Assembly (NCBI GenBank): GCA_938044055.1
Contig: CALIQO010000315.1
Location: 1 to 6,659 of the forward strand
DNA from: an uncultured Saprospiraceae bacterium
Lineage (GTDB): Bacteria > Bacteroidota > Bacteroidia > Chitinophagales > Saprospiraceae
DNA length: 6,659 nucleotides
Direction of reading: 5' to 3'
Below the pieces are notes generated by a model. It had not been told where the DNA came from. It saw only the letters and a program-made list of their open reading frames with translations, and did no database searches. Both the position numbers and the translations under genes were made by a program. Positions 1 through 6,643 of this stretch are shown here, in pieces. Numbering within the stretch: position 1 is the stretch's first letter; every line of letters starts with the position of its first letter.

Positions 1-5
1 AATAC

Positions 6-36
6 AAAAAGGGCACCCAGATTATAGATGCCCTTT
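6..36 (-). terminator. Rho-independent terminator of the TonB-dependent receptor gene
   Basis: A perfect 8-bp inverted repeat, AAAGGGCA (8-15) and TGCCCTTT (29-36), encloses a 13-base loop. Read on the minus strand, the stem ends in a run of T (TTTTTGTATT), the classic shape of an intrinsic terminator. It begins about 20 bases past the receptor's TAG stop (56-58). Because the stem is A-rich on one side and T-rich on the other, it may also work for a convergent gene left of the window. Confidence 0.85.
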
Positions 37-55
37 AGAAGTTTATATAGATAGT

Positions 56-2680
56 CTAAAAATCATAACCTATTGTAATCAAGATTCTTCTTGGAAGAAA
101 TGGTATTCCTGTATAATAAGTAGTTGCAGGATCAATATCTCCACTCTGAATATCTTGCTGGATCTTAATAGCTGCATCATTATCTGAAACATAGAGAAAT
201 CTAAGTGCTTTGTCTGTATTAATTACATTCTTTACTAAGAATCCAATTTTTATTTTACTTCCATTGCTAAGGTTGTACTTATAAGCAGCTCCTAGATTTA
301 TGTTTGTGATATCGTCTTGTTGCAAGAGATTAGTTGCATCCGCGAATCTTTTTCCGAAGTAGTTCATCATTGCATTAACATCTATGTGCTTAGAACTATA
401 ATTAGCCATCAGGTTAAAAATTCTTGAAGGAACCCTAGGAATCTGATTTCCTTTTAAGCTTGTTGTATACAATCTGTTTCCATCAGCATCTGTACCCTGG
501 TCTGTCAATTCAAATCCAAATAGTGGTCCATCTGGGTTTATATCATTAGCTGTTATATCGAAATCGTCAAATGTTGCATTCTGCAATGTTGCAGATCCTC
601 TAATTAATAATCCTTTAATAGATGATGGGGCGTAAGTAAGACCCACTTCGAATCCGTTGATAACATTGGTTCCTAGTGGTCTCTGTACGGCCATTGCTCC
701 TTCGTATACAGTAGCTAATCTATTGTTAATCTTGGTGTAGAAACCCGCTAGGTCTATTCCTAAGTCACCGGCTCCTGTTCTATATCCAATCTCCAGGTTA
801 TTTACCCTTTCATTATCTTCAATTCTAGGCTTTGATTCCACAGAGCCTACTTGTGCTGCAGTATAAGCGCTATAATCTGGCATTCTAAAAGCACTTACAA
901 AATTTCCGTATACAGCACTTCTTCCATTTAACTTATAATTCGTACCTACACTGAAACTGTAGTCACTGTGGTTTTCTTCTCTCTGTACATTCTGTGGAAC
1001 ATCATATAACCCCTGGATATCCATATTGATTTTATCATACCTGACTCCTGCATTCAGTCTGAAGTTATCCCCTACTTTCATTTCATCACCGAAGAAGAAA
1101 GAAGTTGAAGTGATGGTGTACTCGTCTACTCTTGCTTGTCCGCCACTTGTAGGAGGTCCAAAAGCAGGCGGAACAAAACCATTAAGTGCTAAATTATCTT
1201 TACCCGGTGTTGTCCATCCTACTAAACTAAAAGTCTGAGGTGTGTAATTTCCTCTTGAATAAAATACTCCTCCTCCTATACTATGAGAAACATTTTCTCC
1301 TTGTGCATTATATGTTAATCTAAGTTCATCCATCAAGTCACTATCTGTTCCATCACCATCTATCAATATTCTAATCTGACTAAATGGTCCTTCTCCATAT
1401 GTTGTGGAAACTCCTAAGTTAAACTTAGTCCCATGATCATAAGATTGATACCTACCTTTGTTAGATAAAACCAGATTGTCGCTTAAATTGTAATCAAAGT
1501 TTACTCCAAAATTATACCCTCTAGCATAGTTTCCTTCTTCATTAGATTCCTGGATAGATCTTGTTTCTTGTTCTCCATCTCGATTTACCGCAGTATACTC
1601 TATATCATCTAGAACAGGGTCATAATAAGAATCATATATATCCCACTCATCCCGCGGAGTATTGTCGCTTAACTTAAAAGGGATATCTATCATATTTTGA
1701 ATAGAAACATTGACATAAGAACCGTATATTCTAAGATTACTGTTCTCCCCTAACTTATCAATGTTAAATCTTAGTTGGCCTCCTCTATCGTTGTAACCAA
1801 GATCTCTAAAACCTTTATCATTAACATAATAGCCACCTACATTATACCTCCAAGAATCATTTATAGGGCCATTAACATTAAAGTCCATTTTGTAATCAAG
1901 TGCACTTCTACCATCGGTGTCGACATTGTTATTATACCTTGTCAACTGGACTGATCCTTTCGTCTTGGTACCTCCAACTTTGCTTATAATATTCACTACA
2001 CCAGCTGCAGATGCTCTTCCAAAAAGAGTAGCTGCACTTCCTCTTACAACTTCTATTCTTTCTACATTACCATCCATACCAAATGCGAAATCAGGCGGTC
2101 TTGCTGTAGTAGCAAGAGTAGGCAGTCCATCTAGTAAAATACCTGTATAGACCAATCCGTTTCCAGAACCGTCCGGAAAACCTCTTGTAATGATTGCTCC
2201 CCTAAATCTTCCTTGCGATTGACTTGTATACATACCAGGTGTTCCTTGTACTGCTTCTGAAAAACCTTCTGGTCTGACACCTTGTAACAATTGAGAATTA
2301 ATTACAGTAACGGCAGTTGTTGTTTCTAATTTCCGAACTGGCTGTCTAGTAGTTGTTACAATTATTTCAGACAATGCTGCTGCATCTGTCCGCATAACTA
2401 AATTATAATTAGAATCATTACCCACTGGAATCTCTAAGGTCTCAAGACCTATATAGGAAACGATCAAGGTTTCTCCATCGGATGCTTCTATTGTAAAATT
2501 ACCCGCTGCATCTGTTGTTGCTCCGCGGGCAGTTCCCTTGACTTGTATGGTAGCTCCTTGCAATACGATCCCTTCTTCATCTACTACATTTCCAGAAACC
2601 GATTGAGCAGCGGCAATAAAACCTAAACTTGTGAATACTAAAAGTAGGAGTAAAATTTTAATCTTGCGTATTGGATTCAT
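56..2680 (-). CDS. TonB-dependent outer-membrane receptor with carboxypeptidase-regulatory-like N-terminal domain
   Basis: This is an outer-membrane active transporter that takes up a ligand using energy passed from TonB-ExbB-ExbD. The 874-residue protein starts with a Sec signal peptide: basic RKIK, a leucine-rich core, and likely cleavage after AAA at residue 25. Residues about 27-98 form a carboxypeptidase-regulatory-like beta-sandwich (VSGNVVDEEG, GATTDAAGNFTI, SYIGLET), the usual Bacteroidota extension. A TonB-box-like stretch (LSEIIVTTT, 103-111) follows, then the plug (about 115-234) with ITRGF, LLDGLP and VERIEVVRGSAATLFGR. The rest is a 22-strand barrel ending in aromatic F874 (ITIGYDF), the expected assembly signal. 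Length and ends look complete. The plug is closer to siderophore-type receptors than to SusC, and no SusD gene is present in the window. Ligand unknown: an iron chelate is the default guess, but the neighbouring catabolic-type genes make an organic substrate possible. ATG start at 2680; a terminator follows the stop. Confidence 0.93.
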   Translation of the reverse strand: MNPIRKIKILLLLLVFTSLGFIAAAQSVSGNVVDEEGIVLQGATIQVKGTARGATTDAAGNFTIEASDGETLIVSYIGLETLEIPVGNDSNYNLVMRTDAAALSEIIVTTTRQPVRKLETTTAVTVINSQLLQGVRPEGFSEAVQGTPGMYTSQSQGRFRGAIITRGFPDGSGNGLVYTGILLDGLPTLATTARPPDFAFGMDGNVERIEVVRGSAATLFGRASAAGVVNIISKVGGTKTKGSVQLTRYNNNVDTDGRSALDYKMDFNVNGPINDSWRYNVGGYYVNDKGFRDLGYNDRGGQLRFNIDKLGENSNLRIYGSYVNVSIQNMIDIPFKLSDNTPRDEWDIYDSYYDPVLDDIEYTAVNRDGEQETRSIQESNEEGNYARGYNFGVNFDYNLSDNLVLSNKGRYQSYDHGTKFNLGVSTTYGEGPFSQIRILIDGDGTDSDLMDELRLTYNAQGENVSHSIGGGVFYSRGNYTPQTFSLVGWTTPGKDNLALNGFVPPAFGPPTSGGQARVDEYTITSTSFFFGDEMKVGDNFRLNAGVRYDKINMDIQGLYDVPQNVQREENHSDYSFSVGTNYKLNGRSAVYGNFVSAFRMPDYSAYTAAQVGSVESKPRIEDNERVNNLEIGYRTGAGDLGIDLAGFYTKINNRLATVYEGAMAVQRPLGTNVINGFEVGLTYAPSSIKGLLIRGSATLQNATFDDFDITANDINPDGPLFGFELTDQGTDADGNRLYTTSLKGNQIPRVPSRIFNLMANYSSKHIDVNAMMNYFGKRFADATNLLQQDDITNINLGAAYKYNLSNGSKIKIGFLVKNVINTDKALRFLYVSDNDAAIKIQQDIQSGDIDPATTYYTGIPFLPRRILITIGYDF

Positions 2681-2706
2681 GGTTGTAAATGTTGACTTAG
2701 ATAAAA

Positions 2707-2740
2707 TTAAATCAACCCATTGGATGGGTTAGGTGTTTAA
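2707..2740 (-). promoter_or_regulatory. Nested stem-loop in the leader of the receptor gene
   Basis: AACCCAT (2714-2720) and ATGGGTT (2724-2730) form a perfect 7-bp inverted repeat around a 3-base spacer. It is framed by a second matching pair, TTAAA (2707-2711) and TTTAA (2736-2740). The element lies 27-60 bases upstream of the receptor ATG, just downstream of the best promoter candidate, so it would fold at the very 5' end of the mRNA. It could be a dyad operator, an mRNA-stabilising or regulatory hairpin, or an attenuator or terminator: on the minus strand the inner stem is followed by the T-rich tract GATTTAATTTTAT. The symmetry is seen in the sequence; the role is inference. Confidence 0.5.
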
Positions 2741-2741
2741 T

Positions 2742-2772
2742 CACAATTAGTAAATATAAAATATATTTCATA
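2742..2772 (-). promoter_or_regulatory. Possible promoter of the TonB-dependent receptor gene
   Basis: On the minus strand, TATG (2772-2769) and TAATTGTG (2749-2742) are separated by 19 bases. Against the Bacteroidota consensus TTTG / TAnnTTTG, each box has one mismatch. Transcription would start near 2735 and give a leader of about 55 bases that opens with the nested stem-loop. The surrounding DNA is very AT-rich, so a chance match is quite possible. Confidence 0.35.
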
Positions 2773-2791
2773 ATAGTTAACATAATTAATG

Positions 2792-2815
2792 ATTAATTTT
2801 ATTAATTAATTTTAT
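2792..2815. repeat. Short AT-rich tandem repeat (two 11-bp copies)
   Basis: ATTAATTTTAT occurs at 2792-2802 and again, identical, at 2805-2815, a 13-base period with a 2-base spacer. A related ATTAAT motif precedes them at 2785-2790. The repeats lie upstream of the receptor promoter candidate and downstream of the SDR gene. They could be an upstream activating AT tract or a protein-binding site, or simply reflect the low complexity of this stretch. Confidence 0.5.
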
Positions 2816-2912
2816 GCAACATACACAAGCTTAAACCTGTCTGAAGATTCATTATAAAATCCTACACTAAAAGATGAGAAGAACCAGAAATAATACGAAT
2901 AGGAATTACAAG

Positions 2913-3659
2913 TTACGGCATAAGAGCTCCTCCATTAATGTGGAGCACCTGACCAGTAATATGGGTTGATTGATCACTTAGTAAAAAAATAATAGCCTGG
3001 ACTATGTCTTGTGGAATTGCCATTCTACCCTGAGGAATGATGCTTAAGTATGCTTCTAAATTAAACCGCATCTCATTATGCTTATTGTATATGAAAGCAG
3101 TGTCGACTGCTCCAGGAGCAATAGCATTTACCCTTATATCTGGCGCACATTCTGAAGCAAGTGTACGGGAAAGGCTTAAGATTGATGCTTTAGCAGTCGT
3201 GTATGGGCTATAATTTTTCTGGCCTCCGTATGCTAAGCCAGATGACATATTTACAATAGCAGCTGATTCAGATTTTCTAAGAAGAGGCACAACATATCTG
3301 CAAGCTAGATAACAAGACATAAAGCTGATGCTAAAAGTTTCCATCCACGCTTCAGTAGACATTTCTTCTATGGAAGAGAAAGACTTTATGGTTCCTGACA
3401 AGCAGACCAAGCCATTTAGAATTTTACCTTTTGCTTCTATTCCACCCACAAGTGATGGCCATAAATCTTCCTTAAGTGGGTCCATACAATGGTAAGCCCA
3501 TCCCTCTTGGCTTTCGATTTCAGTAGTTGGTTGAATATCTACACCTTCAACCATTGCTCCTATCGACAACAACGTTTTACAGAGTTCAATTCCTATTGTA
3601 CTGTTACAACCCACAACAAGAATATACGCTTCGATAGATTTATAATGCACTGTAATCAT
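2913..3659 (-). CDS. Short-chain dehydrogenase/reductase (SDR), classical type with altered cofactor motifs
   Basis: A probable cytosolic NAD(P)-dependent oxidoreductase acting on a hydroxy/keto pair. The start chosen is ATG at 3659, giving 248 residues, the usual size for classical SDRs. An upstream in-frame start at 3707 would add 16 residues and lie deep within the transporter gene, whereas 3659 gives an ATGA overlap with the transporter stop. The Rossmann loop reads VGCNSTIG (16-23) where TGxxxGIG is usual. D41 ends strand beta-2, which favours NAD(H). The catalytic Ser140, Tyr153 and Lys157 are kept (YTTAK, with normal Ser-Tyr spacing). IRVNAIAPGAVDT and the C-terminal TGQVLHINGG are typical of the family. 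NNAG is replaced by CLSG (86-89), and the tetrad Asn appears to be Ser112. The fold assignment is firm, the substrate is unknown, and the link to the co-transcribed transporter suggests it acts on the imported compound. Confidence 0.9.
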   Translation of the reverse strand: MITVHYKSIEAYILVVGCNSTIGIELCKTLLSIGAMVEGVDIQPTTEIESQEGWAYHCMDPLKEDLWPSLVGGIEAKGKILNGLVCLSGTIKSFSSIEEMSTEAWMETFSISFMSCYLACRYVVPLLRKSESAAIVNMSSGLAYGGQKNYSPYTTAKASILSLSRTLASECAPDIRVNAIAPGAVDTAFIYNKHNEMRFNLEAYLSIIPQGRMAIPQDIVQAIIFLLSDQSTHITGQVLHINGGALMP

Positions 3660-4537
3660 TGTACAAGTTTTCTGAAAATAAAAATAAACAAGACACCTGT
3701 TGCACACATTACAATACCATATACTCCTGCAGGAGCGGCCATAAGTGGATTGTTAAGCATAGCAGGTGAAGTAGCAATGGCCATACCGAGTACATTATTC
3801 TGCATCCCACTTTCTATAGATATAGATATGGCTTGAGGAGCTTTAAGTTTTAATAATCGCGCACTACCATATCCTATACCCATTGTCACCAAGTTCAATA
3901 ATAATACAGGTAAGAAACAGACTTTAACGAAGGACCATACATCGCCCACTTCTGCTAATTTATTAACCATAAGTAATAGTGCAATAATAATTACAACCCC
4001 TGATCCCCAAGCTATAATCTTTCCTATATTCTGGACCAGCTGAGGAAATTTTTCTTTAATAATCATACCTATGATTACAGGTGCTGCCGTAAGCTTGATA
4101 ATTCCTATGATGGTTCGCCATACATCTAGTTTAACCGTAGCCTCCGCATCTCCCATAATGAACCCTAGAGAAAAATTGATGATCAATGGAATGGATAAAA
4201 TCGTAATTATGCTGGATACTGCAGTCATAGATATGGACAACGCAGTATCTCCTCTAGATAGATGAGAAATAAGATTCGAGGTAGCACCTCCAGGGCTTGC
4301 TGCGACCACCATAAGTCCAACCGCAAATGCAGCTTCAAGAGGAATTAGTTTAAGAATTGCCAACCCTACTAATGGCAACAATACAATCTGATTTACCATT
4401 CCAATCACAATAGCAAGAGGATACTTACCGACTCTTTTAAAATCTTTCAATGAAAGGGTCATCCCCATTCCCAGCATGATAGAAAAGAGTATTATCTGCA
4501 GAAGCAGCGGAGTATGGCGGGATAATATCTCTAACAC
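3656..4537 (-). CDS. Bile acid:sodium symporter (BASS) family transporter
   Basis: An inner-membrane secondary carrier, predicted to import an organic anion with sodium. The 293-residue protein is almost wholly hydrophobic, with about nine or ten membrane segments, a normal length for bacterial members. Family signatures are visible: GMGMTLSLKDF after the first helix (23-33), the unwound-helix motif ASPGGATSNLISHLSRGD (80-97), and ESGMQNN (242-248), whose E242 and Q246 match the sodium-ligating Glu and Gln of characterised homologues. Known bacterial and plastid relatives carry bile acids, pyruvate, ketopantoate or other 2-oxo acids, so the name should not be read as bile-acid transport. The start is GTG at 4537, 3 bases past the LysR stop; the first in-frame Met is at residue 21, inside the first helix, so GTG is preferred. 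The TGA stop overlaps the SDR start by 4 bases, implying translational coupling. Confidence 0.92.
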   Translation of the reverse strand: MLEILSRHTPLLLQIILFSIMLGMGMTLSLKDFKRVGKYPLAIVIGMVNQIVLLPLVGLAILKLIPLEAAFAVGLMVVAASPGGATSNLISHLSRGDTALSISMTAVSSIITILSIPLIINFSLGFIMGDAEATVKLDVWRTIIGIIKLTAAPVIIGMIIKEKFPQLVQNIGKIIAWGSGVVIIIALLLMVNKLAEVGDVWSFVKVCFLPVLLLNLVTMGIGYGSARLLKLKAPQAISISIESGMQNNVLGMAIATSPAMLNNPLMAAPAGVYGIVMCATGVLFIFIFRKLVQ

Positions 4538-4540
4538 AAC

Positions 4541-5428
4541 TTACAATAGATTTAAAAAATCTTGTAAAAATTTATTCTCATTTTCTTGATTCCATACTGC
4601 GAATATACGTGTGCGATTAGGATAATTATCAAGAACAATATTCTTCGTTCCTGGGAATGGTTTCTGTGAAATAGAAGAAGGTAGAATAGAAACACCCATG
4701 CCTGATTTAACCATGCGCATTATGGTTGTCGGATGGATGGCTTTATGATATACTCTGGGCAGAAAATCATGCTCTGCACATAAGCTTATAACCTGTTGAT
4801 AATACAACTGACTTTCATCCTCTGGATACAGGATGAATATATCGTCTTTTAAAATACTTAGATCTGTGATCTTGGTTGCCGTAATAGGGTGATCTTCTGG
4901 AAGTACAACCATAAATGGTTCTTCATACACCATCTTCACATGCATATTCTCTAAATCAACATTAGACCTAAGGAAGGCAATATCCAGCTCTCGATATTCC
5001 ATAGCCTTGATCTGATCCTTACTGGTAAGTTCTATCAATTCGAACCTTATGTGTGGTTGTTCCTTGCTCATCTGATCCATCGCTGGGCCGACTACTGTCT
5101 CCATCGCAGACTCTACGAAACCGATTACCATCTCCCCTTGACTTCCTTGCTTGAACAATTCCACATTCTCTAGTGTAAGATGAAGCTTATTCAATAACTG
5201 CCGCACATCCTTACGAAGTGCATGACCGGCCACACTGAGAACCACCTTCTTATTGTTTCTATCGAATAATGTAACTTCCAGAAGATCTTCCAGTTGCTTG
5301 ATCTGTTGACTCAAGGCTGATTGCGATATAAAAAGCTTCTCAGAAGCCTTTCTATAATGGAGTTCTTCCGCCAATACATGAAAATATCGGAAGTGTCTAA
5401 GTTCTATTTGATTAATTGCACTTATCAT
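4541..5428 (-). CDS. LysR-family transcriptional regulator
   Basis: A DNA-binding regulator expected to sense a small metabolite and control this locus. Its 295 residues have standard LysR layout: an N-terminal winged helix-turn-helix (about 8-67, with LRHFRYFHVLAEELHYRKASEKL, the recognition helix SQSALSQQIKQLE and LFDR at 54-57), a linker helix, and a two-lobed effector-binding domain from about residue 90 (GEMVIGFVESAMETVVGPA, LDIAFLR, FMVVLPEDHPI). The opening ELRHFRYFHVLAEELHY resembles the BenM/CatM-like branch, which often controls catabolic genes, but the effector cannot be read from sequence. It is the first gene of the unit with the BASS carrier and SDR, and is divergent from the saccharopine dehydrogenase-like gene, a common arrangement for a LysR regulator and its target. 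ATG start at 5428, TAA stop, intact. Confidence 0.95.
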   Translation of the reverse strand: MISAINQIELRHFRYFHVLAEELHYRKASEKLFISQSALSQQIKQLEDLLEVTLFDRNNKKVVLSVAGHALRKDVRQLLNKLHLTLENVELFKQGSQGEMVIGFVESAMETVVGPAMDQMSKEQPHIRFELIELTSKDQIKAMEYRELDIAFLRSNVDLENMHVKMVYEEPFMVVLPEDHPITATKITDLSILKDDIFILYPEDESQLYYQQVISLCAEHDFLPRVYHKAIHPTTIMRMVKSGMGVSILPSSISQKPFPGTKNIVLDNYPNRTRIFAVWNQENENKFLQDFLNLL

Positions 5429-5439
5429 TTCTTCAAAAA

Positions 5440-5454
5440 TAGCAATTGGTGCTA
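5440..5454. promoter_or_regulatory. Candidate LysR operator (TAGCA-N5-TGCTA)
   Basis: A perfect 5-bp inverted repeat, TAGCA and TGCTA separated by ATTGG, lies in the divergent intergenic region 11 bases before the LysR start. Its size and symmetry suit a LysR-type dyad (the general form is T-N11-A; here the outermost pair is T-N13-A). It sits downstream of the predicted LysR promoter, where binding would repress the regulator's own unit. The symmetry is seen; regulator binding is inferred. Confidence 0.4.
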
Positions 5455-5468
5455 ATGATAAATGTAAT

Positions 5469-5498
5469 CAAATTTACCCTTATAAAATTTATTTCAAA
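5469..5498 (-). promoter_or_regulatory. Bacteroidota-type promoter of the LysR-BASS-SDR unit
   Basis: On the minus strand, TTTG (5498-5495) is followed after 18 bases by TAAATTTG (5476-5469), an exact match to the Bacteroidota primary sigma-factor consensus TTTG / TAnnTTTG with good spacing. Transcription would begin around 5462 and give a leader of about 35 bases for the LysR gene, with the 5440-5454 palindrome inside it. No equally good promoter was seen on the plus strand for the divergent gene, which may rely on an activator. Confidence 0.7.
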
Positions 5499-5505
5499 CC
5501 ACGAT

Positions 5506-6564
5506 ATGAAGAAAATTCTTACTCTAGGACTAGGAAAAGTGGGTACACTGGTTGCAACCCTACTAAGTAAAAACTATACCGTAACCGGTGTAGATATGAA
5601 TCAACCCCATTACGATTACAATCTACCTTTCGATATAGTACAGGCTGATGTCAGTGATCAATCAGTTATGGAAGCGCTTATTGAGAAAAACGACGCGGTC
5701 GTTTCTGCCTTACCTTTCTTCCTTAATAAACCTATTGCAGCCATTGCGCATAAAATGGGTAAACATTACTTCGACCTGACAGAAGATGTAGATACAACCA
5801 ATTATATAAGGGAATTAAGCAAAACAGCCACTTCTGTAATGGCTCCACAATGTGGACTTGCACCAGGACTTATAGGCATAGTAGGTGCACACCTTACCCA
5901 TTCATTCACAAAACTGAGAGACATAGAATTAAGAGTAGGCGCTCTTCCTCGATACCCCAATGGATTAATGGCATACTCATTCACTTGGTCACCAGCAGGT
6001 GTTATCAATGAGTACATCAATGATGCAGAGGCCATTCACAACGGTAAGAAAAAGATGGTTACCTCACTGGATGGACTCGAATATATCAATATAGAAGGTC
6101 AAGAATTCGAAGCATTCACCACTTCTGGTGGATTAGGGACCATGTGCGAAACATATGAAGGGAAGGTAGACACGCTTAATTACAAGACCATAAGATATCC
6201 TGGGCACTGCAAATTAATGCGCTTTCTCATGTATGAACTGATTATGAAGGAAGACAAGCAACAGCTAGAGGAAATCCTGAAAAATGCCAAACCTCCAGTA
6301 AAAGAAGATGTTGTATATGTGTATGCCGTTGTAGAGGGATGGCAAGAAGAGAAAATTTTCAGGAATGAATATTATCGAGCATTTCATCCTAAGAAGATAG
6401 GCAACCACACATGGCGGGCCATATCATGGACTACTGCAGCCAGCCTTGTTGCAGTAATCGAAATGGTAGATGCAGGGACACTGCCTAGTACAGGGTTTAT
6501 AAAACAAGAAGAAATTTCCTTCAGCGCATTCTTAGAAACAGAGCATGGAAGTTATTTCAAGTAA
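5506..6564 (+). CDS. Saccharopine dehydrogenase-family oxidoreductase, lysine 6-dehydrogenase-like
   Basis: A probable cytosolic NAD-dependent amino-acid dehydrogenase. The 352-residue protein opens with a Rossmann fold: ILTLGLGKVGT with GxGxxG at 8-13, and D30 at the end of strand beta-2, favouring NAD. Next come DVSD (48-51), AVVSALPFFLN (64-74), HYFDLTED (87-94) and APQCGLAPGLIG (113-124). The C-terminal substrate domain contains GALPRYPNG, SPAGVINEY, TSGGLGTM and RYPGHCKLMRF. This order and size fit the saccharopine dehydrogenase C-terminal-domain family, which includes lysine 6-dehydrogenase, saccharopine reductase and carboxynorspermidine synthase; I think the first is closest, from remembered motif similarity only. 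ATG at 5506 is chosen because the Rossmann strand follows at once; an in-frame TTG at 5446 would add 20 residues unlike the family and overlap the control region. It is divergent from the LysR gene and may be its target. Stop TAA, intact. Confidence 0.88.
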   Translation: MKKILTLGLGKVGTLVATLLSKNYTVTGVDMNQPHYDYNLPFDIVQADVSDQSVMEALIEKNDAVVSALPFFLNKPIAAIAHKMGKHYFDLTEDVDTTNYIRELSKTATSVMAPQCGLAPGLIGIVGAHLTHSFTKLRDIELRVGALPRYPNGLMAYSFTWSPAGVINEYINDAEAIHNGKKKMVTSLDGLEYINIEGQEFEAFTTSGGLGTMCETYEGKVDTLNYKTIRYPGHCKLMRFLMYELIMKEDKQQLEEILKNAKPPVKEDVVYVYAVVEGWQEEKIFRNEYYRAFHPKKIGNHTWRAISWTTAASLVAVIEMVDAGTLPSTGFIKQEEISFSAFLETEHGSYFK

Positions 6565-6643
6565 AAACCATATACTCCTATTAAAATAAGCGAACTATAT
6601 TTAGGCTGTGGAATCAGTCTCACACAATATAGAACTTGACAAT

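Noticed and set aside
1026..1238. Plus-strand open frame of 70 codons within the receptor gene
   Set aside because: It lies wholly opposite conserved barrel sequence of the receptor and has no family features.
1917..2150. Plus-strand open frame of 77 codons opposite the receptor plug domain
   Set aside because: It is antisense to the highly conserved plug motifs, which constrain the sequence; its hydrophobic look follows from the complement of those codons.
2681..2912. Possible small RNA or small protein in the 232-base gap between SDR and receptor
   Set aside because: The region is AT-rich with frequent stops, and beyond the listed stem-loop, promoter candidate and short repeat I see no structure supporting an RNA gene or small ORF.
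3660..3707. 16-residue N-terminal extension of the SDR
   Set aside because: It lies within the end of the transporter gene and adds residues not typical of SDRs; the ATG at 3659 forms a standard ATGA overlap.
3489..3836. Open frame of 115 codons on the plus strand across the SDR/transporter junction
   Set aside because: It is antisense to two well-supported coding genes, has no recognisable domain, and reads as a reverse-frame shadow of them.
4071..4265. Plus-strand open frame of 64 codons inside the transporter gene
   Set aside because: It is antisense to membrane helices of the BASS carrier and has no independent start signal or homology.
5446..5505. N-terminal extension of the saccharopine dehydrogenase-like protein from a TTG codon
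   Set aside because: The 20 extra residues are unlike a Rossmann-fold start and would run through the divergent promoter and palindrome; ATG at 5506 directly precedes the first beta strand.
5802..6035. Minus-strand open frame of 77 codons inside the saccharopine dehydrogenase-like gene
   Set aside because: It is the reverse complement of conserved motifs such as APQCGLAPG; no promoter or domain supports it.
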